Positions 8,520 to 18,112 of a stretch of 64,000 nt of DNA are shown piece by piece. The position numbers and the translations under genes were made by a program. The stretch spans positions 436,563-500,562 of the forward strand of contig NC_009635.1 of the NCBI RefSeq assembly GCF_000017185.1, given 5' to 3'. This stretch comes from Methanococcus aeolicus Nankai-3 (GTDB lineage: Archaea; AGJL01; Methanococci; Methanococcales; Methanococcaceae). The notes beneath the pieces are model-generated. The model worked only from the letters and a program-made list of their open reading frames with translations, made no database searches and was not told the DNA's origin. The first letter of the stretch is position 1; every line of letters starts with the position of its first letter.

Positions 8520-9640
8520 AAATTCCACTATTTAAAATTTACTGGGATAATGAAGATATTAAATCTGTTGAAAAAATTATAAAATCGGGCATGTTTTGGA
8601 GCTCCGGTAATGAGATTGAAGAGCTCGAAAATAAGATATCAGAATATATTGGTTCAAAATATTGTGTTACTTTCAACTCAGGAGGTTCTGCACTACATGC
8701 TTTAATGAAATCTTATGGATTTAAAGAAGGGGACGAAATAATTGTCCCATCATTTACTTTCATAGCAACAGCAATGGCTCCATTATATGTTGGAGCAAAA
8801 CCCATATTTGCTGATATTGAAGAGGAAACACTTGGATTAAATCCTGATGATGTTTTAGAGAAAATAACAAATAAAACAAAGGCAATCCTGCCAATTCATT
8901 ATGGAGGAGTGCCCTGCAAAATAAAAGAGCTTAAAGAGATTGCCGATGATTATGATTTAGTTTTGATAGAGGACGCAGCAGAGGCATTTGGGGCAAAAAT
9001 TGATGATAAAAATGTGGGAACTTTTGGGGATTCGGCAATATTCAGCTTTTGTCAAAATAAAATCTTTACAACAGGCGAGGGGGGATGCATAACCACCAAT
9101 AACAAAGAACTATATGAAAAATTAAAGCTTATCGTATCCTATGGTAGAATATCGGAAGGGAATTATTTTGTTGGACAATCAAAAACTGATTATGTTGATA
9201 TTGGATACAATTGGAGACTATCGACCATTTTAGCATCTCTTGGAATTTCTCAGTTAAATAAAGTTGATAAATTAATAGAATTAAGGAGAAAAAATGCAGA
9301 ATATTTAAACACTGAGCTCAGTAAAATAAAAGATGTAAATATAATGCCTGTCCCGAATAATTACTTTGCAGTTTATCAGTTATACAGCATTATTTTGAAT
9401 AATGAATATATTAGGAATGAATTAATGAACTATTTAAAAGAGAAAAATATTTCAACAAAAATTTACTTTGAACCCTGTCATGAATACACTGTATTTAAAA
9501 AATTTGTAAATAATATAAACTTACCAACAACACAGCAAATATCTTCAAAAATATTGACACTCCCCATATATCCAAACATGACTAAAAATGAATTAAATTA
9601 TATCATTGATACAATAAAAGAATTTTTTGAAGGGCGATGA
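8516..9640 (+). CDS. DegT/DnrJ/EryC1 PLP-dependent sugar aminotransferase
   Basis: The protein of 374 residues shows the DegT family pattern: FWSSGNEIEELE start, FNSGGSALHALM cofactor phosphate site, IVPSFTFIATA, IEDAAEAFGA aspartate, and FSFCQNKIFTTGEGG with the PLP lysine. It would aminate the 4-keto sugar from the adjacent 4,6-dehydratase, as LegC or PseC do. It contains the only GGAGCTCC octamer in the first 14.6 kb. The exact stereochemistry of amination is not readable from the sequence. Confidence 0.92.
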   Translation: MKIPLFKIYWDNEDIKSVEKIIKSGMFWSSGNEIEELENKISEYIGSKYCVTFNSGGSALHALMKSYGFKEGDEIIVPSFTFIATAMAPLYVGAKPIFADIEEETLGLNPDDVLEKITNKTKAILPIHYGGVPCKIKELKEIADDYDLVLIEDAAEAFGAKIDDKNVGTFGDSAIFSFCQNKIFTTGEGGCITTNNKELYEKLKLIVSYGRISEGNYFVGQSKTDYVDIGYNWRLSTILASLGISQLNKVDKLIELRRKNAEYLNTELSKIKDVNIMPVPNNYFAVYQLYSIILNNEYIRNELMNYLKEKNISTKIYFEPCHEYTVFKKFVNNINLPTTQQISSKILTLPIYPNMTKNELNYIIDTIKEFFEGR

Positions 9641-9643
9641 CTT

Positions 9644-10675
9644 ATGAATAAATCTCAATTGGAAAATTTAAAATCCTTTTATGACAATAAGGTTATTCTA
9701 GTAACGGGAGGAACTGGCTCAATAGGAAAAGAAATTGTAAAAACTTTATTAAATTTTAATCCAAAGGCGATTAGAGTTTTAGATATAAATGAAACAGCAC
9801 TTTTCGATTTAGAACAAGAACTAAACACTCCTAAAATAAGGGCATTTTTAGGTGATATAAGAGATAAGGATAGATTAAAAAGAGCTGTTGAAGGGGTAGA
9901 TATAATATTCCATGCAGCAGCATTAAAACATGTTCCCCTATGTGAATATAATCCATTCGAAGCAGTAAAAACAAATGTAATAGGTACTCAAAATTTAATA
10001 GATGTTGCGATGGATGAAGAGGTTGAAAAATTCATAACAGTAAGCACGGATAAGGCAGTCAATCCAGTAAATGTTATGGGTGCAACTAAATTATTAGCCG
10101 AAAGATTAACCACTTCTGCGAACTTATATAAAGGACATAGAAAAACTGCTTTTTCTGTTGTTAGATTTGGAAATGTTTTAAATTCGAGAGGTTCAATTTT
10201 ACCATTGTTAAAAGAACAATTAAAAAATGGAAAGGATATTACCTTAACACATCCTGAGATGACGAGATTTATAATGAGTATCAACGATGCTGTAAAATTA
10301 GTTTTAAAATCATGCACATTGGCAAAAGGTGGAGAAATATTCATATTAAAAATGCCTTCTGTAAAAATTAAAGATTTAATAGAAGTGGTTGTTGAAGAGC
10401 TCGCTCCAAAATATGGATATGATCCAGAAGAGATAAATATTAAAATAATTGGTAAAAGACCGGGCGAAAAATTATATGAAGAGTTGATAGTAGAAGAAGA
10501 AATTTATAAATTGGAAGAGTTAGAGGATATGTTTGTTGTTTATCCTTATAAGTCAAATACAGATAATAAAGATAAAAAAATAATTTATGATTCAAAAAAT
10601 ACTAAATTTTTAAGTAAGGGGGAAATTAAGAGAGTATTGTTTGATATTAGATACCTGGGTGATAATTATGAATGA
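9644..10675 (+). CDS. UDP-GlcNAc 4,6-dehydratase (LegB/PseB/CapD type)
   Basis: This is a short-chain dehydrogenase/reductase of the soluble polysaccharide dehydratase type: NAD-binding VTGGTGSIGKEIV, DINETALFDLEQEL, the FHAAALKHVPLCEYNPFEAVKTNVIGTQNL segment, VSTDKAVNPVNVMGATKLLAE with the catalytic YxxxK replaced by the MGATK form usual in this group, and VVRFGNVLNSRGSILP. It catalyses the first step of UDP-2,4-diamino sugar and nonulosonate pathways. It follows the aminotransferase directly, which supports a dehydratase-aminotransferase pair. Confidence 0.92.
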   Translation: MNKSQLENLKSFYDNKVILVTGGTGSIGKEIVKTLLNFNPKAIRVLDINETALFDLEQELNTPKIRAFLGDIRDKDRLKRAVEGVDIIFHAAALKHVPLCEYNPFEAVKTNVIGTQNLIDVAMDEEVEKFITVSTDKAVNPVNVMGATKLLAERLTTSANLYKGHRKTAFSVVRFGNVLNSRGSILPLLKEQLKNGKDITLTHPEMTRFIMSINDAVKLVLKSCTLAKGGEIFILKMPSVKIKDLIEVVVEELAPKYGYDPEEINIKIIGKRPGEKLYEELIVEEEIYKLEELEDMFVVYPYKSNTDNKDKKIIYDSKNTKFLSKGEIKRVLFDIRYLGDNYE

Positions 10676-12215
10676 TAAGGATACATTTACCAACTACATC
10701 ATAAACAATTTTCCAAATATAATACCAATTTTATCCAATAACTTTCCATTTAAATTTCCAAAAGTTAAGTATGTTCCTAGTAAGGCTAAATCCAACATAA
10801 CTATATACAATAGTATAATAAAAGTGTATCTTAATTTGAATGATTTTATAAATAAACTTAGGTCTAAATCCGAATATTTACATGTCACAAAAACTGATGT
10901 TATAATAATAGGATACACTGGAAAAATAGTCAATAATCCTAAGGGTATTCCAATCGGAGATTATTCAAACTACTTTATAAAAGATTTCCTTAATAGAAAT
11001 GATATAAAAACAAAAGAACTATTAATATTTAATTTAAAAGATATCTCAAGAATTATAAATATATTAAATATGCAAAAATATTTAAAACATAATAATAGTG
11101 ATTTGCTTTTTTTGTTAAAATATCAAACCCCTAAAAAAATTGATCTTGATAATTTAAAGAATATTTGCACAAAATGTATAGAAAATAAATTGTATGAATA
11201 TATATATTCTGATTTAGAATATTCAGTTATACCTAAGGAAGACCTAAAAAAAAGGATCTCTAACTTAGAGAAATATATTAAATTCATCACATCAAATACA
11301 TTTGTAAGTTATGTGTTATCCTTAGCACATTCTATAAAATATTATCTTGAGATGTCTTCTCCAAAGATTTTAATAATTAATTCAATAAGTGGTTTAGTAG
11401 ATAGATTATGTGTGTATGTGGCAAAATATTTGGGTATAAAGATAATATTTTTACCACATGGTATTGGTGAAAATTTATCATCATCCAATTTTATAAATTA
11501 CTTTAAAATTAATCCTATTCCAATTGATGTATATATCAACCCAACATATGATAAAAAAAATATAACTATAAAATTTAAAAATATAGAAATTTGTAATTAC
11601 GGGGTAGCAATATATGGGCATACAATTGATAATTATTTTAATGAAATATCATTACCTAAAGACAATAGAAAGCTTACGGTGTTGTATGCTACACAGCCAT
11701 GGGTTAGAGATGGCATAATTGAGAAAAGAAAATATATTGAGTTTTTGTATAAATTTTTCAATATTCTAAAGCAAATTGATTGTGATATAATCATAAAATT
11801 CCATCCACGAGATAACGACAATATTTATAAAAATATACTAAAAAAATTAAATATTAAAAATGTAGAATATAGTTATAAAGCACCACCATTTTTTATTGAA
11901 GATATAAAAAAATCTGATGTTTTGTTGACCCATATTTCAGGCATTTGTTATGAGTCAATTTTGGCAGGGACTCCAGTAATTAGTATAATACCTCATGAAT
12001 TAGAAAAATATTACTATCCTTATGAATCAATTGAGGTTCCAAAATTTACTGAAAATAATCTTAATAAACTAAAAAATTTTTTAAAACAAAAATATGTTGA
12101 TAAATCATTAAATAATTTACTTGAAATTGAACAAAAAAAAGTTAAACCAAAAATATTAGGTGATGATTCATTAAATTTATTCTTATTTAAAATAAAATCA
12201 TTATTGGAAAAATGA
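10668..12215 (+). CDS. Putative GT-B-fold glycosyl/sialyl-type transferase
   Basis: No close family is recognised for the first 230 residues, which are rich in N, I and K. The C-terminal half looks like a GT-B or TagB/KpsS-type transferase: FLPHGIGENL, VLYATQPWVRDG, IIKFHPRDND, then SDVLLTHISGICYESILAGTPVI, the motif set seen in capsule, CDP-glycerol and polysialyl transferases. ATG 10668 overlaps the dehydratase stop by eight bases, so it ends the operon. As the only transferase on this strand next to CMP-sugar genes it is a candidate for moving the nonulosonic acid onto the glycan. Confidence 0.6.
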   Translation: MNDKDTFTNYIINNFPNIIPILSNNFPFKFPKVKYVPSKAKSNITIYNSIIKVYLNLNDFINKLRSKSEYLHVTKTDVIIIGYTGKIVNNPKGIPIGDYSNYFIKDFLNRNDIKTKELLIFNLKDISRIINILNMQKYLKHNNSDLLFLLKYQTPKKIDLDNLKNICTKCIENKLYEYIYSDLEYSVIPKEDLKKRISNLEKYIKFITSNTFVSYVLSLAHSIKYYLEMSSPKILIINSISGLVDRLCVYVAKYLGIKIIFLPHGIGENLSSSNFINYFKINPIPIDVYINPTYDKKNITIKFKNIEICNYGVAIYGHTIDNYFNEISLPKDNRKLTVLYATQPWVRDGIIEKRKYIEFLYKFFNILKQIDCDIIIKFHPRDNDNIYKNILKKLNIKNVEYSYKAPPFFIEDIKKSDVLLTHISGICYESILAGTPVISIIPHELEKYYYPYESIEVPKFTENNLNKLKNFLKQKYVDKSLNNLLEIEQKKVKPKILGDDSLNLFLFKIKSLLEK

Positions 12216-12218
12216 ATG

Positions 12219-13358
12219 TTATGCAACATTTTTTATAACTCTTATAATCTTATCTACAACAATATCCCAACAATATTCTTTTTTTACTAAATAATAGCCA
12301 TTTAACCCTATTTCATCCACTTTTTTTTGTGATAATTGTAATATATACTTTAGTTTTTCTGCCAATTCATGACAATTTCCAGGATCTACTAGCCATCCGT
12401 TATGATCCTCTTTAATAATATAAGATAACTCTCCAACAGATGTAGCCAACACCGGCAATTTACAAGCCCAAGCCTCTAAAACTGTTAATGGAAATCCTTC
12501 ATAAAGAGAAGGCAATATAAAGAGATGTGAAGATTCATATTCCCTACTTAAATCGTCTCCAAACATTCTACCTTTAAACACAAATAAATCTTCTAATCCC
12601 AAATACCTTATTTTATTTATTAGATTATTTTTTTCATCACCCTCTCCAACAATAACAAATCTCACCTTTCTTGGTAATTCATTCTTAATTAAACTTACTG
12701 CATCGACAAGATACATTAAACCTTTTTGAGGATGTAACCTACCAACAAAAAGAATTTTAAAAAATTTATCCTCTTTTTTTGCATTTATGTTTTCAAATTT
12801 TTTTAAATCCACACCATTTGGAATATAAATTGGCCTATTTATGTTTTTATATTGTAGGAATTTTCTATCTACTGTTATTTCCACATCATATTTAATAATT
12901 CGTTGTAGAAAAACTTCCATTATATATAAAAATTTGCTTTTTAAACCTTTGCCATACATTTTTTTTATAGTTTCTATACCACTTCCATGAACATGATAAA
13001 CAATGGGAACTCCTAATAAAATACTTAATATTTTTCCAAGAAATCCGGGAAGATTCGCATGAGCATAAATCAAATCATACTTTTCCTTTTTATGGTAATT
13101 CAAAATTTCTTTCATCAATTCAAAAATCCATATTATTCTATCCTTAAAACACCAATTCCTTTTTTTGCCAACATGAATGATCCTAAAATTTTCATTTATT
13201 TGCTCTATTTTCTCCCCTTCATATCCAACAAGGTTCATAACAAATAAATCAATTTTGACATCATAATCTTTGCTTAACCTTTTTCCTATTTCATAAGCAA
13301 CAGCTTGCCCGCCGCCCCAAATAGGTTTCCATGCTTCTATAATCATTGCTATTCTCAT
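12219..13358 (-). CDS. Glycosyltransferase family 4 protein
   Basis: This is a GT-B retaining glycosyltransferase of 379 residues. The N-terminal domain starts MIIEAWKPIWGGGQAVAYEIGKRLS, the donor-binding half has KILFVGRLHPQKGLMYLVDA, VIVGEGDEKNNL and the EX7E-type motif SLYEGFPLTVLEAWACKLPVLATSVGEL. It is convergent with the preceding operon (three bases apart) and lies just after another GT4 gene on the same strand. It likely adds a hexose to the surface glycan; the sugar is unknown. Confidence 0.92.
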   Translation of the reverse strand: MRIAMIIEAWKPIWGGGQAVAYEIGKRLSKDYDVKIDLFVMNLVGYEGEKIEQINENFRIIHVGKKRNWCFKDRIIWIFELMKEILNYHKKEKYDLIYAHANLPGFLGKILSILLGVPIVYHVHGSGIETIKKMYGKGLKSKFLYIMEVFLQRIIKYDVEITVDRKFLQYKNINRPIYIPNGVDLKKFENINAKKEDKFFKILFVGRLHPQKGLMYLVDAVSLIKNELPRKVRFVIVGEGDEKNNLINKIRYLGLEDLFVFKGRMFGDDLSREYESSHLFILPSLYEGFPLTVLEAWACKLPVLATSVGELSYIIKEDHNGWLVDPGNCHELAEKLKYILQLSQKKVDEIGLNGYYLVKKEYCWDIVVDKIIRVIKNVA

Positions 13359-13360
13359 GT

Positions 13361-14503
13361 CTAGTCCCCTAAAATATCCAAATATATATTTTCCACATCA
13401 TGGGTTAATTTTTTCCAATCATATTTTTTAGAAAGTTCCAAACATTCTTTTTGTTTCTTAAAATATAAATCTTTATCTTCTAAAAGCATTTTGATTTTTA
13501 ATGATAATTCATCAACATTTTCAGGTTCAAATAACAACCCTCCTTTTCCATTTTCAGTAATTTCAACAGTGGGGGGAATGGCAGAATTTACATAAGGTGT
13601 TTCAGATGCAACACTTTCTATAGTCACCATTCCAAATCCTTCAACAATACTTGGTAGCGAAAAAATAGTTGAAGATTTAACATGTTTTAGAACATCCTCG
13701 TGTTTCTCAACAAATCCTAAAAATTCAATATTATTTTCCAAATGTAGGCTTTTAATCATTTTCCCTAAATTTTCTTTTTCTGGACCAGTACCAATAATTT
13801 TTAATTTTACATCTGGAAAATCAGTTTTAATAATATTTATTGACTTAATCAAATCATCAACTTTTTTATATTTAACCAATCTTCCCACATAACATAAAGT
13901 ATTTTTTTCCTTAGGGACTTTTATTTTTTGATATTCTTCCAAATTAACACCATTATAAACTACGCCTATATTTTTTTCTTTAACCCCTGCTTTTATCAAT
14001 TTTTCCTTTGTATATTTGCTTACCGCAATAAATTTATCCCATTTTTTTGAGAGAATGTATCTTTCCAGTATCTCGCCAAATATTCCAAAGAATCCTAGGT
14101 TTTTTATCCACTCTCCACCAAGCCAAACATCATGATATGTGGCCACTCTCGGAATATTCAACTTTTTTGAGATATTATATGCTACGGGATAAGTAATAAA
14201 ATTGTATCCCTCTACGATATCAACATCCAACTTTTTTCCAGTTTTTACTGCTTCATTCATAAAACTTAACCTTTCGATGAAACTTCCACCTTGGCTGTAT
14301 TTCCTCTGTTTTCCGCACCGAATTACACTGATTCCACAAAATTCATCCTTTTGAGATAATCCTTCCTCCCAAGATGTTATAACATATACATTATGATTCT
14401 TAGCCAGATTTTTTGCTATATAAAATGCCCTCGCTTCAACACCTCCCTTAACATTGCATTCTTCTGATGAAGGAAAATATTCTGTAATTATTAATATATT
14501 CAT
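13361..14503 (-). CDS. Glycosyltransferase family 4 protein
   Basis: This is a second GT4 enzyme with MNILIITEYFPSSEECNVKGGVEARA, LCYVGRLVKYKKVDDLI, LKIIGTGPEKENL and the EX7E region SIVEGFGMVTIESVASETPYV. ATG 14503 has a GGTGA site ten bases upstream and is preferred over the ATG at 14515. It is two bases ahead of the next GT4 gene, so the two are co-transcribed. The pair probably acts on successive positions of the same lipid-linked oligosaccharide; that order is inferred. Confidence 0.92.
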   Translation of the reverse strand: MNILIITEYFPSSEECNVKGGVEARAFYIAKNLAKNHNVYVITSWEEGLSQKDEFCGISVIRCGKQRKYSQGGSFIERLSFMNEAVKTGKKLDVDIVEGYNFITYPVAYNISKKLNIPRVATYHDVWLGGEWIKNLGFFGIFGEILERYILSKKWDKFIAVSKYTKEKLIKAGVKEKNIGVVYNGVNLEEYQKIKVPKEKNTLCYVGRLVKYKKVDDLIKSINIIKTDFPDVKLKIIGTGPEKENLGKMIKSLHLENNIEFLGFVEKHEDVLKHVKSSTIFSLPSIVEGFGMVTIESVASETPYVNSAIPPTVEITENGKGGLLFEPENVDELSLKIKMLLEDKDLYFKKQKECLELSKKYDWKKLTHDVENIYLDILGD

Positions 14504-14573
14504 CAATTTCACCATACCTGATATTTATTAATAACTCATAATATTTGATACATTATATGCCCTTAACAGTATA

Positions 14574-15518
14574 TTATTTACCCTCAATGAATTTTTCAAA
14601 CATTTCATAATCCCAAGTCCCAAAATATGTATGTTTTCCAGTCAAATTTAAATGATTTAATGTTAAGTTGTCCTTAAAATATAAAAGTTTCGGAGCTCCG
14701 GCAAAAACACCAATATTGCCATTATCCACCAATATAAAAAATGGTTTTAAATAATCTATTTTTGGATGGGAATATGCAGTATTTACAATCGTTGGATAAT
14801 GTTGCCCATCAATAGAGCCAAAAACCCAGCCCTTTATTTTGTCAAATAGTGATTGTTTTATATAAATATATTGACAGGGGAGCTCCCTGCCATTTCGTTC
14901 AATAGTGGTGTATCTTATTTTTCTATTATTTAACTCTTTATTAAATAATTTTATGGATTTTGCCAATTTTATTTTATATTTATTTACTAATTCTTCATCG
15001 GGCAATTTTTGATATATTACACATTTTTCAATTTCATTGTATTTTTTCAATTTATATAGTGCATTTAATTTTGAAATATATTCTTTTAATTCAATATTAT
15101 ATTTTTTTAAATAATAGCATTTACCAAATATCAATTTTGGAGCATATTTTACATATTCAGCAGGTATATTTTTGGCAATTTCTTTTAATAACAATATTCC
15201 CAATTTCTTTTTTTTATCTTTATTTAAATTTATCAATTTATCATTTGGATTAAAATTATTATTTTTTAAAAATAAAATTGACTGGGATTCATTTTTAAAC
15301 AGTGGAACTTCATTAAAATACAATAAAGACCTAAATAACGGATAGTTTTTTCCATATAATAGCAAATCATTTTTTTCAACAATGCCAATACTTTCAAAAT
15401 AATCTTTATATTGGAATATATTATTATTTTTATAATAATCACTAAGTATTTTAGAAAAATAAATAACATTATTATCATATTTATTTGAGGATAACTTATA
15501 TAATATATCGGATAGCAT
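14574..15518 (-). CDS. Unrecognised 314-residue protein
   Basis: I do not recognise a family. The protein is strongly biased to K, N, Y, L and I, has no signal peptide or membrane segment, and looks helical through residue 200. A better-ordered C-terminal part has GWVFGSIDGQHYPTIVNTAYSHPKIDYLKPFFILVDNGNIGVFAG. It lies between the glycosyltransferases and glmM. It contains two GGAGCTCC octamers, the first in this direction after the octamer-poor sugar island, so it may already belong to the native flank. Confidence 0.7.
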   Translation of the reverse strand: MLSDILYKLSSNKYDNNVIYFSKILSDYYKNNNIFQYKDYFESIGIVEKNDLLLYGKNYPLFRSLLYFNEVPLFKNESQSILFLKNNNFNPNDKLINLNKDKKKKLGILLLKEIAKNIPAEYVKYAPKLIFGKCYYLKKYNIELKEYISKLNALYKLKKYNEIEKCVIYQKLPDEELVNKYKIKLAKSIKLFNKELNNRKIRYTTIERNGRELPCQYIYIKQSLFDKIKGWVFGSIDGQHYPTIVNTAYSHPKIDYLKPFFILVDNGNIGVFAGAPKLLYFKDNLTLNHLNLTGKHTYFGTWDYEMFEKFIEGK

Positions 15519-15563
15519 AATACAAACTACTAATTAATATCATTTATAATTTTTGGTGGTAAT

Positions 15564-16922
15564 ATGAAATTATTTGGAACATCGGGCATAAGAATGAAAA
15601 ATCTAACCCCTGAAATCGCATATAAGGTGGGATTTGCAGTATCTCAAATAGCAAAAAATGTTGTAGTTGGGAGAGATACACGAACCACAGGAGATTTAAT
15701 TAGAAATTCATTATTTGCGGGATTGTTGAATGGAGGGGCCGAAATAGTTGATATAGGTATTGTCCCAACACCTACACTTGGATATAGTGCAAGAAATTAC
15801 GATATGGGGATTATGATTACGGCATCACATAATCCCTCGGAATACAATGGCATAAAATTATTTAATAAAGATGGGACTTCATTTAGGCCAGAACAAGAGC
15901 AGAATATTGAAGATATTATATATAATAAAAAAAACCAAAAGCGAGTTAGTTGGAATTCTATTAAAAAAGTTTGGACTGATGAAAGTGCTTTAAAAAAATA
16001 TTCAGATTTTATATTGGATAGCGTAGAAATTAATAAAAATTTTTCCGTTGTTGTGGATTGTGCAAATTCAGCTGGTTGTGTAGCTTCACCATATTTATTT
16101 ACTGATGTGGGAGCTCATGTAATATCTGTAAATGGGCATATCGATGGAAGATTTATTGGAAGAAGTCCCGAACCAAATGAAAAAAATCTTCAAGATACTA
16201 TGCATATGATTAAAGGATTAAATGAAAATAACAAAGGCAACAAATATATTGGAATTGCCCATGACGGTGATGCCGATAGAATGATAGCAATTGATGAAAA
16301 GGGAAGATTAACCGATTTTGATAAATTGTTGGCAGTGTTTTCAAGATACATGGCTGAAAAAACAGGAACAAAAACAATAATTACCACAGTTGATGCCTCA
16401 ATGGCTATTGAAGAATATCTAAAAGATTTAAATGTAAATGTAATAAGAACTAAGGTTGGAGATGTTGCAGTTTCTGACGAATTGAATAAGCATGATGATG
16501 CTATTTTTGGAGGGGAGCCTTCTGGAACTTGGATTCATAAAGATATTCACCTAACTCCCGATGGAATTTTATCTGGTTTAAGATTGTTAGAAATGATGGA
16601 ATTTTATGATAAAAAATTATATGAATTAATCGATGATGTTCCTTGCTATTCAAATTTAAGAGAAAAACTACCTTGTCCAGATGATAAAAAAATAATCGTT
16701 ATGGATTTTGTTATTAAAAATGGTGAAAATATATTTGATGCAGAAGTGGAAACAATTGATGGGGCTCGGTTTAGTTTAGATGATGGCTGGGTGCTTATAC
16801 GACCATCTGGAACAGAACCATTTGTTAGAGTGAGGGTTGAAGCTAAAAATGATATCATTGCAAAAGAACTTTTAGAAAAAGGTATTAAATTAGTTAAAGA
16901 TGGATTAAATGAAAAAAAATAA
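15564..16922 (+). CDS. glmM: Phosphoglucosamine/phosphomannomutase
   Basis: This archaeal alpha-D-phosphohexomutase has the four expected sites: phosphoserine loop MITASHNPSEYNG (serine near residue 90), metal loop DGDADRM, sugar-specificity loop GGEPSGTW and phosphate-binding loop RPSGTEPFVRV. The length of 452 residues is normal. The GEPSG loop favours phosphoglucosamine or mannose substrates. It interconverts hexose 6- and 1-phosphates that feed UDP-GlcNAc, the precursor for the neighbouring glycan pathway. It is preceded by a GGTGGTAAT site. Confidence 0.9.
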   Translation: MKLFGTSGIRMKNLTPEIAYKVGFAVSQIAKNVVVGRDTRTTGDLIRNSLFAGLLNGGAEIVDIGIVPTPTLGYSARNYDMGIMITASHNPSEYNGIKLFNKDGTSFRPEQEQNIEDIIYNKKNQKRVSWNSIKKVWTDESALKKYSDFILDSVEINKNFSVVVDCANSAGCVASPYLFTDVGAHVISVNGHIDGRFIGRSPEPNEKNLQDTMHMIKGLNENNKGNKYIGIAHDGDADRMIAIDEKGRLTDFDKLLAVFSRYMAEKTGTKTIITTVDASMAIEEYLKDLNVNVIRTKVGDVAVSDELNKHDDAIFGGEPSGTWIHKDIHLTPDGILSGLRLLEMMEFYDKKLYELIDDVPCYSNLREKLPCPDDKKIIVMDFVIKNGENIFDAEVETIDGARFSLDDGWVLIRPSGTEPFVRVRVEAKNDIIAKELLEKGIKLVKDGLNEKK

Positions 16923-16941
16923 ATAATATAATTATAATATA

Positions 16942-17943
16942 CTAAATATTATTATTTTTTTTAGAAATATTTTCTAACTTCTTGTACAAATTATTTTTTT
17001 CGTCATATATAATCTCCATATGTGGATAAGCTATATTGACATCTGGTTCGGGCCCTATTTTTTCAAGAATTCTCTGCGTAATTTGGGTTTTTATTAGTGC
17101 CCATTCCAACGAATTTACTAGATATCTAACTTTTATTTTTATTCCATTCTCAAATAAACTTATACGAATCATGGGTTTTGGATTTGTCTTATTTTTCGCA
17201 AATTGTCGGGGTCGCGATTCCCAAATTTTTGCCAATCTTCGCATATCCTCCCCTACAATCCCATCTGCGGCCTCAAAAACTAACTTCTCGGCCTTTTTCC
17301 AATTACTTTCGTAAGTAATGGCTATTTCTACACTGTCCCAAATGTAGTGGGAACCTTTTGTATAATTTATTATGGCATTTGTTAATACAAATGCATTTGG
17401 AATAACTAAATTTCGTCCTGATGGCTCCATATCCACTTCACTTAAATAAATATGCATGGTGTCTATTTTATAAACATCACCCATACCAACGCCTTTAATA
17501 TTTATTCTATCATTTATTTTAAATGGTCGAGTTACGACAATATTGACCCAACCTGCAAAATTCATAATTGGTCTTTGTAGTGCAAAAGTAATCCCTGCCC
17601 CAATAAGCCCAAGAGACATTATTAATGAACCCAATCCTTGATATAAAATAGATACGGCAACCAATATTGTGGTAAACCATGTAATATACTTGAATACCGA
17701 CCCCACAACAGGATAATCTCTTAGTTCCCCTTTTTTTTCAAAAAATCTTCGCAGGAGCTCCAAGGATATATCAAGAAATATCATCGTTCCAATAAATAAT
17801 ATTATTAATACCAATATATTACTATAATATTTTTCTAAATTTAACAGATAAGAATATATATTTAGATAGGTTCCCAAAAAATATGCTATAATAATTAATG
17901 CAAATATTTTCATTAAAAATTTTAATTTTAATTTGTTGTCCAT
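16942..17943 (-). CDS. Small-conductance mechanosensitive channel (MscS family)
   Basis: Four or five hydrophobic segments fill the first 140 residues; the pore helix is LGLIGAGITFALQRPIMNFAGWVNIVVTRPFKINDRI, the typical MscS TM3-to-beta-domain transition. A cytoplasmic beta and alpha/beta domain follows (NAFVLTNAIINYTKG). ATG 17943 is chosen because GTGGGG precedes it; a GTG at 17955 would add four residues. It is convergent with glmM and independent of it. The channel releases solutes on membrane tension. Confidence 0.9.
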   Translation of the reverse strand: MDNKLKLKFLMKIFALIIIAYFLGTYLNIYSYLLNLEKYYSNILVLIILFIGTMIFLDISLELLRRFFEKKGELRDYPVVGSVFKYITWFTTILVAVSILYQGLGSLIMSLGLIGAGITFALQRPIMNFAGWVNIVVTRPFKINDRINIKGVGMGDVYKIDTMHIYLSEVDMEPSGRNLVIPNAFVLTNAIINYTKGSHYIWDSVEIAITYESNWKKAEKLVFEAADGIVGEDMRRLAKIWESRPRQFAKNKTNPKPMIRISLFENGIKIKVRYLVNSLEWALIKTQITQRILEKIGPEPDVNIAYPHMEIIYDEKNNLYKKLENISKKNNNI

Positions 17944-18112
17944 ATTTTTCCCCACGCCTTTTATATTTTATTTATGTATGGTCAAGAACAATTTTTACCA
18001 CCACAATATTTAACAGAAATAACAAAAAAATACTCTGATTCACGGGTAAGGATTAACATACAGAGCATATATATTTAATATATTTATACCTAAATTAACG
18101 AAAAGTGTTCGT

